From NCBI GenBank assembly GCA_964544635.1, contig CAZJCK010000078.1:1-13166 (forward strand): a stretch of DNA of 13,166 nt, written 5' to 3'. The notes beneath the pieces were generated by a model, which did not search any database, had not been told where the DNA came from, and saw nothing but the letters and a program-made list of their open reading frames with translations. The position numbers and the translations under genes are program-made. The number at the start of each line of letters is the position of its first letter. Within the stretch, counting starts at the first letter, position 1. The stretch is from CAZJCK01 sp964544635 (GTDB lineage: Bacteria; Zixibacteria; MSB-5A5; GN15; FEB-12). Positions 7,466 through 13,166 of this stretch are shown piece by piece.

Positions 7466-7486
7466 GGGGCTATGCGCCATAGCCCC
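7466..7486 (-). terminator. Hairpin after the PAS-PAS-LuxR gene, possible terminator
   Basis: GGGGCTATG (7466-7474), CGC, CATAGCCCC (7478-7486) form a perfect 9-bp stem 11 bases beyond the regulator's stop codon on the minus strand. The bases after it on that strand are TCTATAGCTCT, only mildly T-rich, so termination may be weak, with some read-through into the chemoreceptor gene. Confidence 0.5.
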
Positions 7487-7496
7487 GCAAACGGCC

Positions 7497-8771
7497 CTAC
7501 AAAGTCCGTAACAGCGATTCGAGGTTGGTTTCGGTATTGGCGATACCCAGCTTGCGACGGATCGTCTTGCGCTGGTTCTTCACCGTGTCGACCGACGTAT
7601 GCAGCTTGTCGGCTATTTGTTTAGACGAATAGCCGCCGCGAATCAGGTTGCACACTTCGATCTCGCGAGGCGTCAGGGCACGGTACGTCGACTCCAGCGA
7701 ATTGGTAAAACTCGAGGTTACATCCGAAAGCGATTCCTCCAGCAGCCGCAATCGGGCATTGACCACCGGAATGCCCAGTTCCGATAGCGAGCGAACCAGC
7801 GGCAGAATCAACCGATCGACATTCGCCCGCACCCGCTCTTCAATAATCCGCTTCTCTGATTCGATCTGGTGCAACACCTCGCGCATGGCTGCATTCTTAT
7901 CGTTGAGAGAGGCGCGTTCAATCGCCAGGGCATCGTAAGCCGTCTGCAATTCATCTTCAGTGCGCTTGCGCTCGGTGATATCGCGGCAGCTGAACAGGAC
8001 CGTACCGTCGTCGATCTGCACTCGCTTGACATTGATCAACAGTACATGTTCAACATCCTGCTTGTCACGCACCCGATGCTCGATATTTGATAGCTCACCG
8101 TCGCGATCCAAGTCCGCCGGACTAAACCAGCCACGGCCCAACAGTTCATCAATCGATTCCATCAATCGAACTTCGTCATTAGACCAGCCAAAGATGGCAT
8201 GGACATTGGGACAGATATACGTAAACCGCAGTTCGTCATCGGTTATGAACACGGCGTCGGAAATTTCGCTCAACGTGACCCTGTGCAGTCGCTCCGACCG
8301 CGCCAGCGCCATCCGGGCATGGCGCCGCCTGGTAATGTCAATTGCAAACAGCGCTGTCAGCGGCGCCGCCGCTTTGCCCGGATCAAGCCGCTTGCTGCTC
8401 CACAAAACCGAGCGTAACCGGCCCTCACTGTCGGAAATCTTTATTACTCGGTTGCACACGTCGGTATCGCGCACCGCCTTCAGCAAGGCCCGAAGTGCCG
8501 ATGTATGCTCAGGCTCATCGACAAGCGCCGTCACCAGCGACCCACCGATCAAATCCGACGGATCTCGCCCCACCACCATGCGCGATGCCTCATTTGCATA
8601 TCGAATGCAACCGTCGAAATCAATCACCAGTACCATGAAACTGGCTCCGGCCAGTATGTCTGGCGACAGTACCTCGATCGAATCGAATCCGCTCCCGCAG
8701 GGCGCGACTTTGCTCGGGCGCCGAATACGGACGCTGCCGGCTTGCCCTCTCTTCGTGTCAGATGGTATCAT
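7497..8771 (-). CDS. PAS-PAS sensor with LuxR-type DNA-binding domain
   Basis: A 424-residue soluble transcription regulator. PAS 1 spans about 38-150 (VLVIDFDGCIRYANEASR, ending FAIDITRRR) and PAS 2 about 160-270 (DAVFITDDELRFTYICPNV, ending FSCRDITERKR). A helical coiled-coil linker (272-360) contains NAAMREVLHQIESEKR and NVDRLILPLVRSL. The C-terminal LuxR helix-turn-helix (366-424) has LTPREIEVCNLI, SSKQIADKL and VKNQRKTIRRKLGI. There is no receiver or kinase domain, so it is a one-component sensor or takes its signal from another protein. The ATG at 8771 has no clear Shine-Dalgarno; a GTG at codon 14 is an alternative start. It lies 79 bases after the channel gene and 135 before the chemoreceptor, all in one direction. 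The regulator at 10241 has the same linker and helix-turn-helix. Targets and ligand are unknown. Confidence 0.88.
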   Translation of the reverse strand: MIPSDTKRGQAGSVRIRRPSKVAPCGSGFDSIEVLSPDILAGASFMVLVIDFDGCIRYANEASRMVVGRDPSDLIGGSLVTALVDEPEHTSALRALLKAVRDTDVCNRVIKISDSEGRLRSVLWSSKRLDPGKAAAPLTALFAIDITRRRHARMALARSERLHRVTLSEISDAVFITDDELRFTYICPNVHAIFGWSNDEVRLMESIDELLGRGWFSPADLDRDGELSNIEHRVRDKQDVEHVLLINVKRVQIDDGTVLFSCRDITERKRTEDELQTAYDALAIERASLNDKNAAMREVLHQIESEKRIIEERVRANVDRLILPLVRSLSELGIPVVNARLRLLEESLSDVTSSFTNSLESTYRALTPREIEVCNLIRGGYSSKQIADKLHTSVDTVKNQRKTIRRKLGIANTETNLESLLRTL

Positions 8772-8850
8772 AGGCGTTCTCTGACAATATCGGTATCGCC
8801 TCGCATTGCTTAACCGATGACCCCCATTGATTTAGACCGAATAAGAAAGA

Positions 8851-10134
8851 TCAGCCCGACGCCAGCCGCCGAAAGTCATGCCCGCTCGGGTTCTGGAAGA
8901 CCCGCAATTCGAATTCCGGCACCACCGCCAGGACATGATCGAATATGTCGGCCTGGATTGCCTCGTAGTTCGTCCACACCTGGTCGGCGCTGAATACATA
9001 GATCTCGATCGGCAGACCGGTCGGACCGGGGGGGAGGTGCCGAATCAGAAATGTCATGTCCTGCTTGATCATCGGATGCGCCCGCAAATAACAGCTGACA
9101 TATGCCCGGAATGTCCCCAAATTCGTCATCGCCCGACCGTTCACCCGAATGCTCGTATCAATATTCCGTTCCTCGTTGTACCTCTGAATCTCTTCCCGGC
9201 GCGACTTTACATACTCGGTCAAACAGTTGATCCGCGCAAACTTATCCAGCATCTCCTCAGTGCAAAACTTGATACTGTTCATGTCGATGTAAATCGGCCG
9301 CTTGATCCGGCGTCCCCCCGATTCCTTCATCCCCCGCCAGTTTTTGAACGAATCGGAAATCAGCGCATACGCCGGAATCGTCGTAATCGTCTTATCCCAG
9401 TTGCGCACCATCACCGTGTGCAGCGTGATATCAATCACATCACCGTCGGCCCCGTACTTCGGCATCTCAACCCAGTCGCCGATCCGCACCATGTCGTTGG
9501 CCGTGAGTTGTACCGAAGCAACCAGCCCCAAAATCGTGTCCTTGAACACCAGGATAATGATTGCCGTCATCGCCCCCAGCCCCGACAGGAAGAAGACCGG
9601 CGACCGATCCATCAGCGTGGCGATACAGATTACACCGACGAAGATGGCGATGACTATCTTGATAACCTGGACGTATCCCTTGATTGGACGGTTCCGTGAC
9701 GACTCGAAGGTTTGGTAAATATCCACGACCGCCGACAGGAACGAGTTAATCACCAGTACGCCCGCCAGCAGCATGTATACCACCGACATCCGTTGCAGGA
9801 ATAACTCGACCGTCCCTGAAAACGCCCCTGCGGTCATATAGATCACCAGCGCCGGGGCCAGGTGCGACAACCGGCTGAAAACCTTGCGGCGCTCGAGGAA
9901 GTCATCCCAGTGCGTTTGCGATCGACGCACCACATAACTGATCCCGGCCAGCAGCACCCGCCTGGCGATCAGGTTGGCCAGCCAGGCCAAAAGTGCAATC
10001 AGCACCGCCGCCGCCAGCCAGCCGGTTAGCTGGGCCGTCTCATCAGAAAAACCGTTCCCCGTCAGCCAGTCCGACAGCGCCTCGATTGCCCGTACCAGCG
10101 GCGCCGAGCCGGTATTGTTTTCAGTCTCTTCCAT
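8851..10134 (-). CDS. mscM: Mechanosensitive channel of the MscS family, YbdG/MscM type
   Basis: An inner-membrane channel that opens under membrane tension and releases solutes on hypo-osmotic shock. It is 427 residues, near the length of E. coli YbdG (about 415). Hydrophobic segments lie at about 37-57, 92-108, 117-137 and 152-173, followed by the pore helix (180-208: SGLGAMTAIIILVFKD, then GLVASVQL). The cytoplasmic beta domain has the YbdG hallmarks GDWVEMPKYGADGDVIDI (219-236), VRNWDKTITTIP (243-254), SDSFKNWRGM (260-269) and SGGRRIKR (272-279). The C-terminal part keeps MTNLGTFRAYVSCYLRAHP (336-354) and YEAIQADIFDHVLAVV (390-405). The ATG at 10134 has a poor ribosome binding site. It is divergent from the PAS-LuxR gene at 10241 and co-directional with the PAS-PAS-LuxR gene downstream. 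The symbol rests on recalled similarity to YbdG. Confidence 0.92.
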   Translation of the reverse strand: MEETENNTGSAPLVRAIEALSDWLTGNGFSDETAQLTGWLAAAVLIALLAWLANLIARRVLLAGISYVVRRSQTHWDDFLERRKVFSRLSHLAPALVIYMTAGAFSGTVELFLQRMSVVYMLLAGVLVINSFLSAVVDIYQTFESSRNRPIKGYVQVIKIVIAIFVGVICIATLMDRSPVFFLSGLGAMTAIIILVFKDTILGLVASVQLTANDMVRIGDWVEMPKYGADGDVIDITLHTVMVRNWDKTITTIPAYALISDSFKNWRGMKESGGRRIKRPIYIDMNSIKFCTEEMLDKFARINCLTEYVKSRREEIQRYNEERNIDTSIRVNGRAMTNLGTFRAYVSCYLRAHPMIKQDMTFLIRHLPPGPTGLPIEIYVFSADQVWTNYEAIQADIFDHVLAVVPEFELRVFQNPSGHDFRRLASG

Positions 10135-10240
10135 GGCCGCTAAGGTATGTAACCCGTGCCCACAGGCAAGGATTAAACGCGCCGCCGTATCAGCCGATAC
10201 TACAGACAGAGACCAAAAAGGAGATTACACCGACGACACC
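10135..10240. other. Divergent intergenic region between mscM and the second PAS-LuxR gene
   Basis: These 106 bases must hold the 5' signals of both divergent genes, yet neither has a standard Shine-Dalgarno. mscM has none visible; the plus-strand gene has AAGGAG at 10218-10223, but 17 bases from its ATG. I could not pick a convincing promoter on either strand. It is a natural place for shared regulation by one of the two flanking regulators. Confidence 0.5.
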
Positions 10241-11155
10241 ATGAGCACGGCCACTCTCAAAAAGCGGGCGGAAAGAGCACCGGGGCACGTTGAGCGTCAG
10301 GACTTATCAGTGCCGCGCCATCTCTTCGAGGCCACCTTTCGCAGCCAGCGCGACGGTATCCTCATCCTCGATAACGCCCGACGGCCCCGCATCCTGAGCG
10401 CCAACCCGGCCGCTCTTCGCATGTTTGGCTATACCCGGGACGAACTTTGCGGCATGGCTATCGACCGTCTCCTCAATCAGTCCGGCAAGTCACCATTCAC
10501 ACCTGCCCTTCGCCGCACCATTGCCGAGTACGGCTTCTGCGACCTCTCCGATTCCGCCATGCGCCGCGCCGACGGCTCCCACTTTCCGACCGAATATTCC
10601 ATCACGCCGCTCTACGATGACCGCCACATCCACACCGGCTGGATCCTCGTTGTACGCGACGTTTCCTCGCGCAAGCACCAGGCCGATGTCCTTCGCGATA
10701 CGACCGAGAAACTGCGGCACGAACGTGAACTGCTCACGTCCAAAAACTCCGCCCTGCGCGAAGTCATCGCCCAGGTGGACCAGGAAAAGCATCACCTTCG
10801 CTCCCAGATCCAGTCCAACGTGGAAAAAGTTATCCACCCGATCCTGGGCATTCTCCGTTCTCACGTTTCCGAGGTCGGCGCCGGCTACCTCGACATGCTG
10901 GAGACGCACCTGAACGATCTCGTCAGCCCGTTCATCCGGCGCCTCGACCAGGCTGCCGACCGCCTCTCACCCCGCGAGACCGAAATCTGCACCCTCATCT
11001 GCCAGGGTATGACCTCAAAGGAAATAGCCGACTGTCTCGGTATCTCCGATCACACTGTCCTCAAGCTCCGCCAGCGTATTCGTCGCAAGCTCAACCTGAC
11101 CAACGAGGATGTCAACCTCGTCCGCTACCTGCAAAATCTGCGCTCCGAGTCCTGA
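10241..11155 (+). CDS. PAS sensor with LuxR-type DNA-binding domain (second paralogue)
   Basis: A 304-residue one-component-type regulator. A single PAS domain spans about 28-142 (DGILILDNARRPRILSANPA, FGYTRDELCGM, RRADGSHFPTEYS, ending LVVRDVSSRK). The linker (150-235) includes NSALREVIAQVDQEKHHLR and NVEKVIHPILGIL. The LuxR helix-turn-helix is at 241-300 (LSPRETEICTLICQGMTSKE, IADCLGIS, IRRKLNL). Linker and DNA-binding parts align well with the regulator at 7497-8771, so the two are paralogues; this one lacks one PAS domain. The frame is open upstream to 9974, but that part overlaps mscM in antisense and is not coding. I chose the ATG at 10241 because it follows the only AAGGAG, though the 17-base spacing is long and the true start is uncertain. 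It is followed, after 172 bases, by the porin gene. Confidence 0.85.
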   Translation: MSTATLKKRAERAPGHVERQDLSVPRHLFEATFRSQRDGILILDNARRPRILSANPAALRMFGYTRDELCGMAIDRLLNQSGKSPFTPALRRTIAEYGFCDLSDSAMRRADGSHFPTEYSITPLYDDRHIHTGWILVVRDVSSRKHQADVLRDTTEKLRHERELLTSKNSALREVIAQVDQEKHHLRSQIQSNVEKVIHPILGILRSHVSEVGAGYLDMLETHLNDLVSPFIRRLDQAADRLSPRETEICTLICQGMTSKEIADCLGISDHTVLKLRQRIRRKLNLTNEDVNLVRYLQNLRSES

Positions 11156-11327
11156 TCCCGACCAAGTACAACCTGTACTCAATCCGTACCCAAAGTTTTC
11201 CCCTGCACAATCTCACGGCGGCTCCGACATATACGATAAACAGAATAGTAAGTAGGTGCGACGCTTCGCTGCCGCCGGGGGGGCGGCAGGCTGCGTTCTC
11301 CGTGAGGGGACAAAAAAGGGAGGAACC
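11156..11327 (+). other. Porin upstream region with a GC-rich stem-loop
   Basis: This 172-base leader holds GTACA-ACC-TGTAC (11166-11178), a small perfect inverted repeat just after the regulator's stop; an AT-rich patch (11228-11252) where a promoter could lie, though I cannot assign -35/-10 boxes; and a hairpin at 11269-11289 (CTGCCGCC, five G, GGCGGCAG, including a run of seven G at 11277-11283). The hairpin ends 29 bases before the porin ribosome binding site. No T-tract follows it. Confidence 0.45.
11316..11323 (+). promoter_or_regulatory. Ribosome binding site that sets the porin start
   Basis: AAGGGAGG lies four bases before the ATG at 11328. It decides against the longer open frame from 11256, whose extra N-terminus is Arg/Ala/Gly-rich and would bury the signal peptide. 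Confidence 0.8.
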
Positions 11328-12692
11328 ATGTTGGCACGTATGTCCCGTATGATGCTCGCTATCAGCCTGGTGCTGATTCTGCCGATCGTTGCCACTGCCG
11401 GCGACGAACTCGATAATCTGCTCAAGGAACTCGACAAGCTCGAAAAGCAGCTTGAAACCATCGGTGACAAGGCCGACCAAAAGGCGCAGGCGCCGGCCAA
11501 AGCCGAGACCGCCAAACCGACTGCCGAACCGGCCACCGCAACACCACGGCCGGTTGAAGTCACCGCCGAAGATTTCATGGCTTTGTTGCAGGACGTTGAA
11601 TACCTCAAGGCCGAACTGGCCCTGATCCGCAGCGCCCTGACCAAAACCGAAACCCAGCTCGCCTCGCTCGACGCCGAAGGCTTCTACATGCCCGATGACC
11701 GGCAGGAAAACGTTCGCAAGCTGAACGAACGGCTCGAGCAACTCAACCAGGTGATCGGCCAAATGGCCCCGACCGCGCAAAACGCGCCGACCATCGGCCA
11801 CGGTAAAGTGAAGCTCTCCGCCTACATCCAGGAGCACTACAACTACACCGACGGCGACAACGAATCGAACAGCTTCTCGACCAAGCGCGCCCGCCTGATC
11901 ATCAAGGGCGATATCAACGAGTACTCGAACCTGTTCATACAGGGCGACTTTGCCGGCAGCTCGCCGAAACTGACCGACGCTGTCTTCACCCTGTCGCCCA
12001 ATCAGTACCTGTCGTTCAGCGTGGGCCAGACCTTCCCGTCGGCCACCCTCGACGGTGCTTCCAGTCCGGCCGCCTACACTTTCGCCAACTACTCCATGCT
12101 GTCCGGACTGGAACCGGGGCGTGACGCTGGTCTGGAGATCAAACACCGCTACGATATCACCGGCGACGTTGGCTACAAGCTGTCGGCCGGTATCTTCAAC
12201 GGTGCGGGCATGAACAAGACCGACGCCAATACCGACAAGAACATCACTGTCCGCGGTGAACTGAGCCTGATCGATATGTTTACCTTCGCCCCGAGCCTCT
12301 ATGTCGGCAAGACCAACGAGGTGGATACGCTGAAGGAAGACATCAGTAACTACGCCGCGGCGCTGCGCTGGTCGTGGAACAATGAGCTTGCGGGTGTGCA
12401 GTACATCCAGTCCGAACAAGGCGACATCAGTCGCACCGGCTGGTTTATGTATTACGGCCACACTTTCCCGATCAACGCCAAATTCCTGCCGGCCATTCAG
12501 CTCGCCGCACGCTATGAACAGCTTGACGCCGATACCGATCTCGACGGCAACCGCGTCGACAAACTCACTGTTGGCACCAACCTGTTCATCGATGAGAACT
12601 TTACCCGCATCCAGCTCAACTACGAGATGGACGCCGGCGGGCAACAGGAAATCGACAATCAGATAGTCGCCAACTTCCAGTTGGCATTCTAA
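11328..12692 (+). CDS. Outer-membrane porin, phosphate-selective porin O/P-like, with N-terminal coiled coil
   Basis: A 454-residue exported protein. The signal peptide is MLARMSRMMLAISLVLILP followed by IVATA, with probable cleavage before GDEL (25). The mature N-terminus has a short coiled coil (26-48), an Ala/Lys/Pro/Thr-rich linker (52-77), then a second coiled coil (about 80-147) with leucine heptads. From about 158 onward alternating aromatic and polar strands indicate a beta-barrel: GKVKLSAYIQEHYNY, KRARLIIKGDINEYSNLFIQ, LSFSVGQTFPSATL, VGYKLSAGIFNGAG. It ends QLAF, with the terminal Phe typical of BAM substrates. The strand pattern and SFSVGQ...P segment resemble porin O/P family proteins; substrate choice (phosphate or other) cannot be read. 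It is downstream of a PAS-LuxR regulator and upstream of a chemoreceptor. Confidence 0.8.
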   Translation: MLARMSRMMLAISLVLILPIVATAGDELDNLLKELDKLEKQLETIGDKADQKAQAPAKAETAKPTAEPATATPRPVEVTAEDFMALLQDVEYLKAELALIRSALTKTETQLASLDAEGFYMPDDRQENVRKLNERLEQLNQVIGQMAPTAQNAPTIGHGKVKLSAYIQEHYNYTDGDNESNSFSTKRARLIIKGDINEYSNLFIQGDFAGSSPKLTDAVFTLSPNQYLSFSVGQTFPSATLDGASSPAAYTFANYSMLSGLEPGRDAGLEIKHRYDITGDVGYKLSAGIFNGAGMNKTDANTDKNITVRGELSLIDMFTFAPSLYVGKTNEVDTLKEDISNYAAALRWSWNNELAGVQYIQSEQGDISRTGWFMYYGHTFPINAKFLPAIQLAARYEQLDADTDLDGNRVDKLTVGTNLFIDENFTRIQLNYEMDAGGQQEIDNQIVANFQLAF

Positions 12693-12699
12693 ACAATAG

Positions 12700-12736
12700 A
12701 AAAGGGGTGCCACTCCGAATTGGAGTGGGGCTTTTT
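12700..12736 (+). terminator. Terminator-like hairpin between the porin and chemoreceptor genes
   Basis: CCACTCC (12710-12716), a five-base loop and GGAGTGG (12722-12728) form a perfect stem. AAAAG (12700-12704) can pair further with CTTTT (12731-12735) across an internal loop. Five T residues at 12732-12736 follow. It starts eight bases after the porin stop, so it is a plausible intrinsic terminator. The T-tract abuts the GGAGG of the next gene, so it may act as an attenuator or limit ribosome access. Confidence 0.75.
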
Positions 12737-12746
12737 GGAGGACAAC

Positions 12747-13166
12747 ATGAGTTGGAAAGATTTAAGAGTCGCCAAGAAACTGTATATCGGCTTTGGCCTC
12801 GTTTTGGCGCTCACCATCGCCATCGGCTGGGTCGGTTACAGTGGCTTGCAAAATGTTGACGCCCGGGTCAAGAACGCCGACGATGCCACGCATTTGGAAT
12901 TGTGGGTGAAAGATATGGCAGCCGTGCGCCAGAACTTCCTTGCTACCAAGGATGTCGCCAATCTCGAAAAGGTCGAGTCAACGCTCAACCAGATGCACGA
13001 AGTCATACTGTCGTTAAAGGAGCGCTTCAAGGATCCGGCCGATATCGAACTGCTCGATCACGCCTGGCAGGTTTCATCAGAACAATATTTGCCCGGCTGG
13101 AAGAAGATGTGCCAGGAACAACTTGATATCGAGGCCGCCATCGGCGAGATGGATGCCGCTGCCGCG
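12747..13166 (+). CDS. Methyl-accepting chemotaxis protein, N-terminal part (runs off the window)
   Basis: The first 140 codons of a second chemoreceptor; the frame stays open to the last base. The ATG at 12747 has GGAGG at 12737-12741, five bases upstream. The N-terminus is MSWKDLRVAKKLYIGFGLVL, with a transmembrane helix at about 14-34, then a periplasmic region that looks entirely alpha-helical (LQNVDARVKNADDATHLELW, VKDMAAVRQNFLATKD, LNQMHEVILSLKERF). This fits a four-helix-bundle or helical bimodular ligand-binding domain, unlike the Cache sensor of the other receptor here. The TM2, HAMP and signalling domains lie outside, so the call rests on the N-terminal pattern and could instead be a histidine kinase or cyclase with the same sensor type. 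Confidence 0.75.
   Translation, partial: MSWKDLRVAKKLYIGFGLVLALTIAIGWVGYSGLQNVDARVKNADDATHLELWVKDMAAVRQNFLATKDVANLEKVESTLNQMHEVILSLKERFKDPADIELLDHAWQVSSEQYLPGWKKMCQEQLDIEAAIGEMDAAAA

Noticed and set aside
7960..9699. Plus-strand open frames (7960-8784 and 8878-9699) antisense to the PAS-PAS-LuxR and channel genes
   Set aside because: Low-complexity Ser/Arg- or Arg/His-rich products with no motifs; the minus-strand products have clear domains.
9974..10240. Upstream extension of the second PAS-LuxR frame to an ATG at 9974
   Set aside because: It overlaps the start of the channel gene in antisense and adds a Ser/Ala-rich segment unlike PAS regulators; the ATG at 10241 after AAGGAG is preferred.
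11166..11178. GTACA-ACC-TGTAC inverted repeat as a regulator-binding operator
   Set aside because: Only five base pairs per arm and a single copy in the window; too weak to call as a binding site alone.
11112..12713. A 533-codon open frame on the minus strand across the porin gene
   Set aside because: It lies fully antisense to the porin, which has a signal peptide, ribosome binding site, barrel strands and terminal Phe. The antisense product is Val/Gly/Asp-rich with no domain, as expected from GC-rich codon bias on the other strand.

Overview
The window looks like chromosomal DNA from a GC-rich, Gram-negative, chemotactic bacterium. The basis is an outer-membrane porin with a signal peptide and a terminal Phe, two methyl-accepting chemotaxis proteins, and an MscS-type channel. 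The gene mix (archease with a long-form RtcB, a YedF-like selenium/sulfur domain, ATP-dependent PEP carboxykinase, and PAS regulators with an ALREV-type linker before a LuxR helix-turn-helix) would suit an uncultured FCB-group lineage such as Zixibacteria, or a deltaproteobacterium-like lineage. No rRNA or other marker gene is present, so this placement is a weak inference. I see no transposase, phage gene, tRNA, rRNA or CRISPR array.

Layout. Positions 1-2678 (+) form one operon: the 3' end of an archease gene, rtcB (RNA ligase) and a beta-hydroxyacid dehydrogenase-family oxidoreductase. A convergent intergenic stretch follows, with a REP-like palindrome and the terminator of pckA. pckA (ATP-type PEP carboxykinase) is on the minus strand at 2903-4519. 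A divergent region holds a good candidate pckA promoter, and then comes a stand-alone YedF C-terminal (DsrE-like) protein on the plus strand (4749-5084), ending at a strong hairpin.

Positions 5223-13166 read as an envelope and environmental-sensing island. On the minus strand, in order of transcription, are a YbdG/MscM-type mechanosensitive channel (10134-8851), a PAS-PAS-LuxR regulator (8771-7497) and a Cache-HAMP chemoreceptor (7361-5223, GTG start). Divergent from the channel, on the plus strand, are a second regulator of the same family (10241-11155), a coiled-coil-bearing porin (11328-12692) and the start of a second chemoreceptor (12747 to the window end). A terminator-like hairpin sits directly against the ribosome binding site of this second chemoreceptor.

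How the genes may work together. Archease and RtcB are an established RNA-ligation pair. The 5.2-13.2 kb part has a channel placed between two paralogous PAS-LuxR regulators, flanked in turn by chemoreceptors and a porin. This suggests, as inference only, a locus that senses envelope or osmotic state and adjusts permeability and motility. The most unusual features are the paired regulators around the channel, the shared uncharacterised linker in both regulators, a candidate promoter antisense to one regulator, and the hairpin-SD junction before the second chemoreceptor. No wholly new multi-gene system can be demonstrated from the sequence alone.
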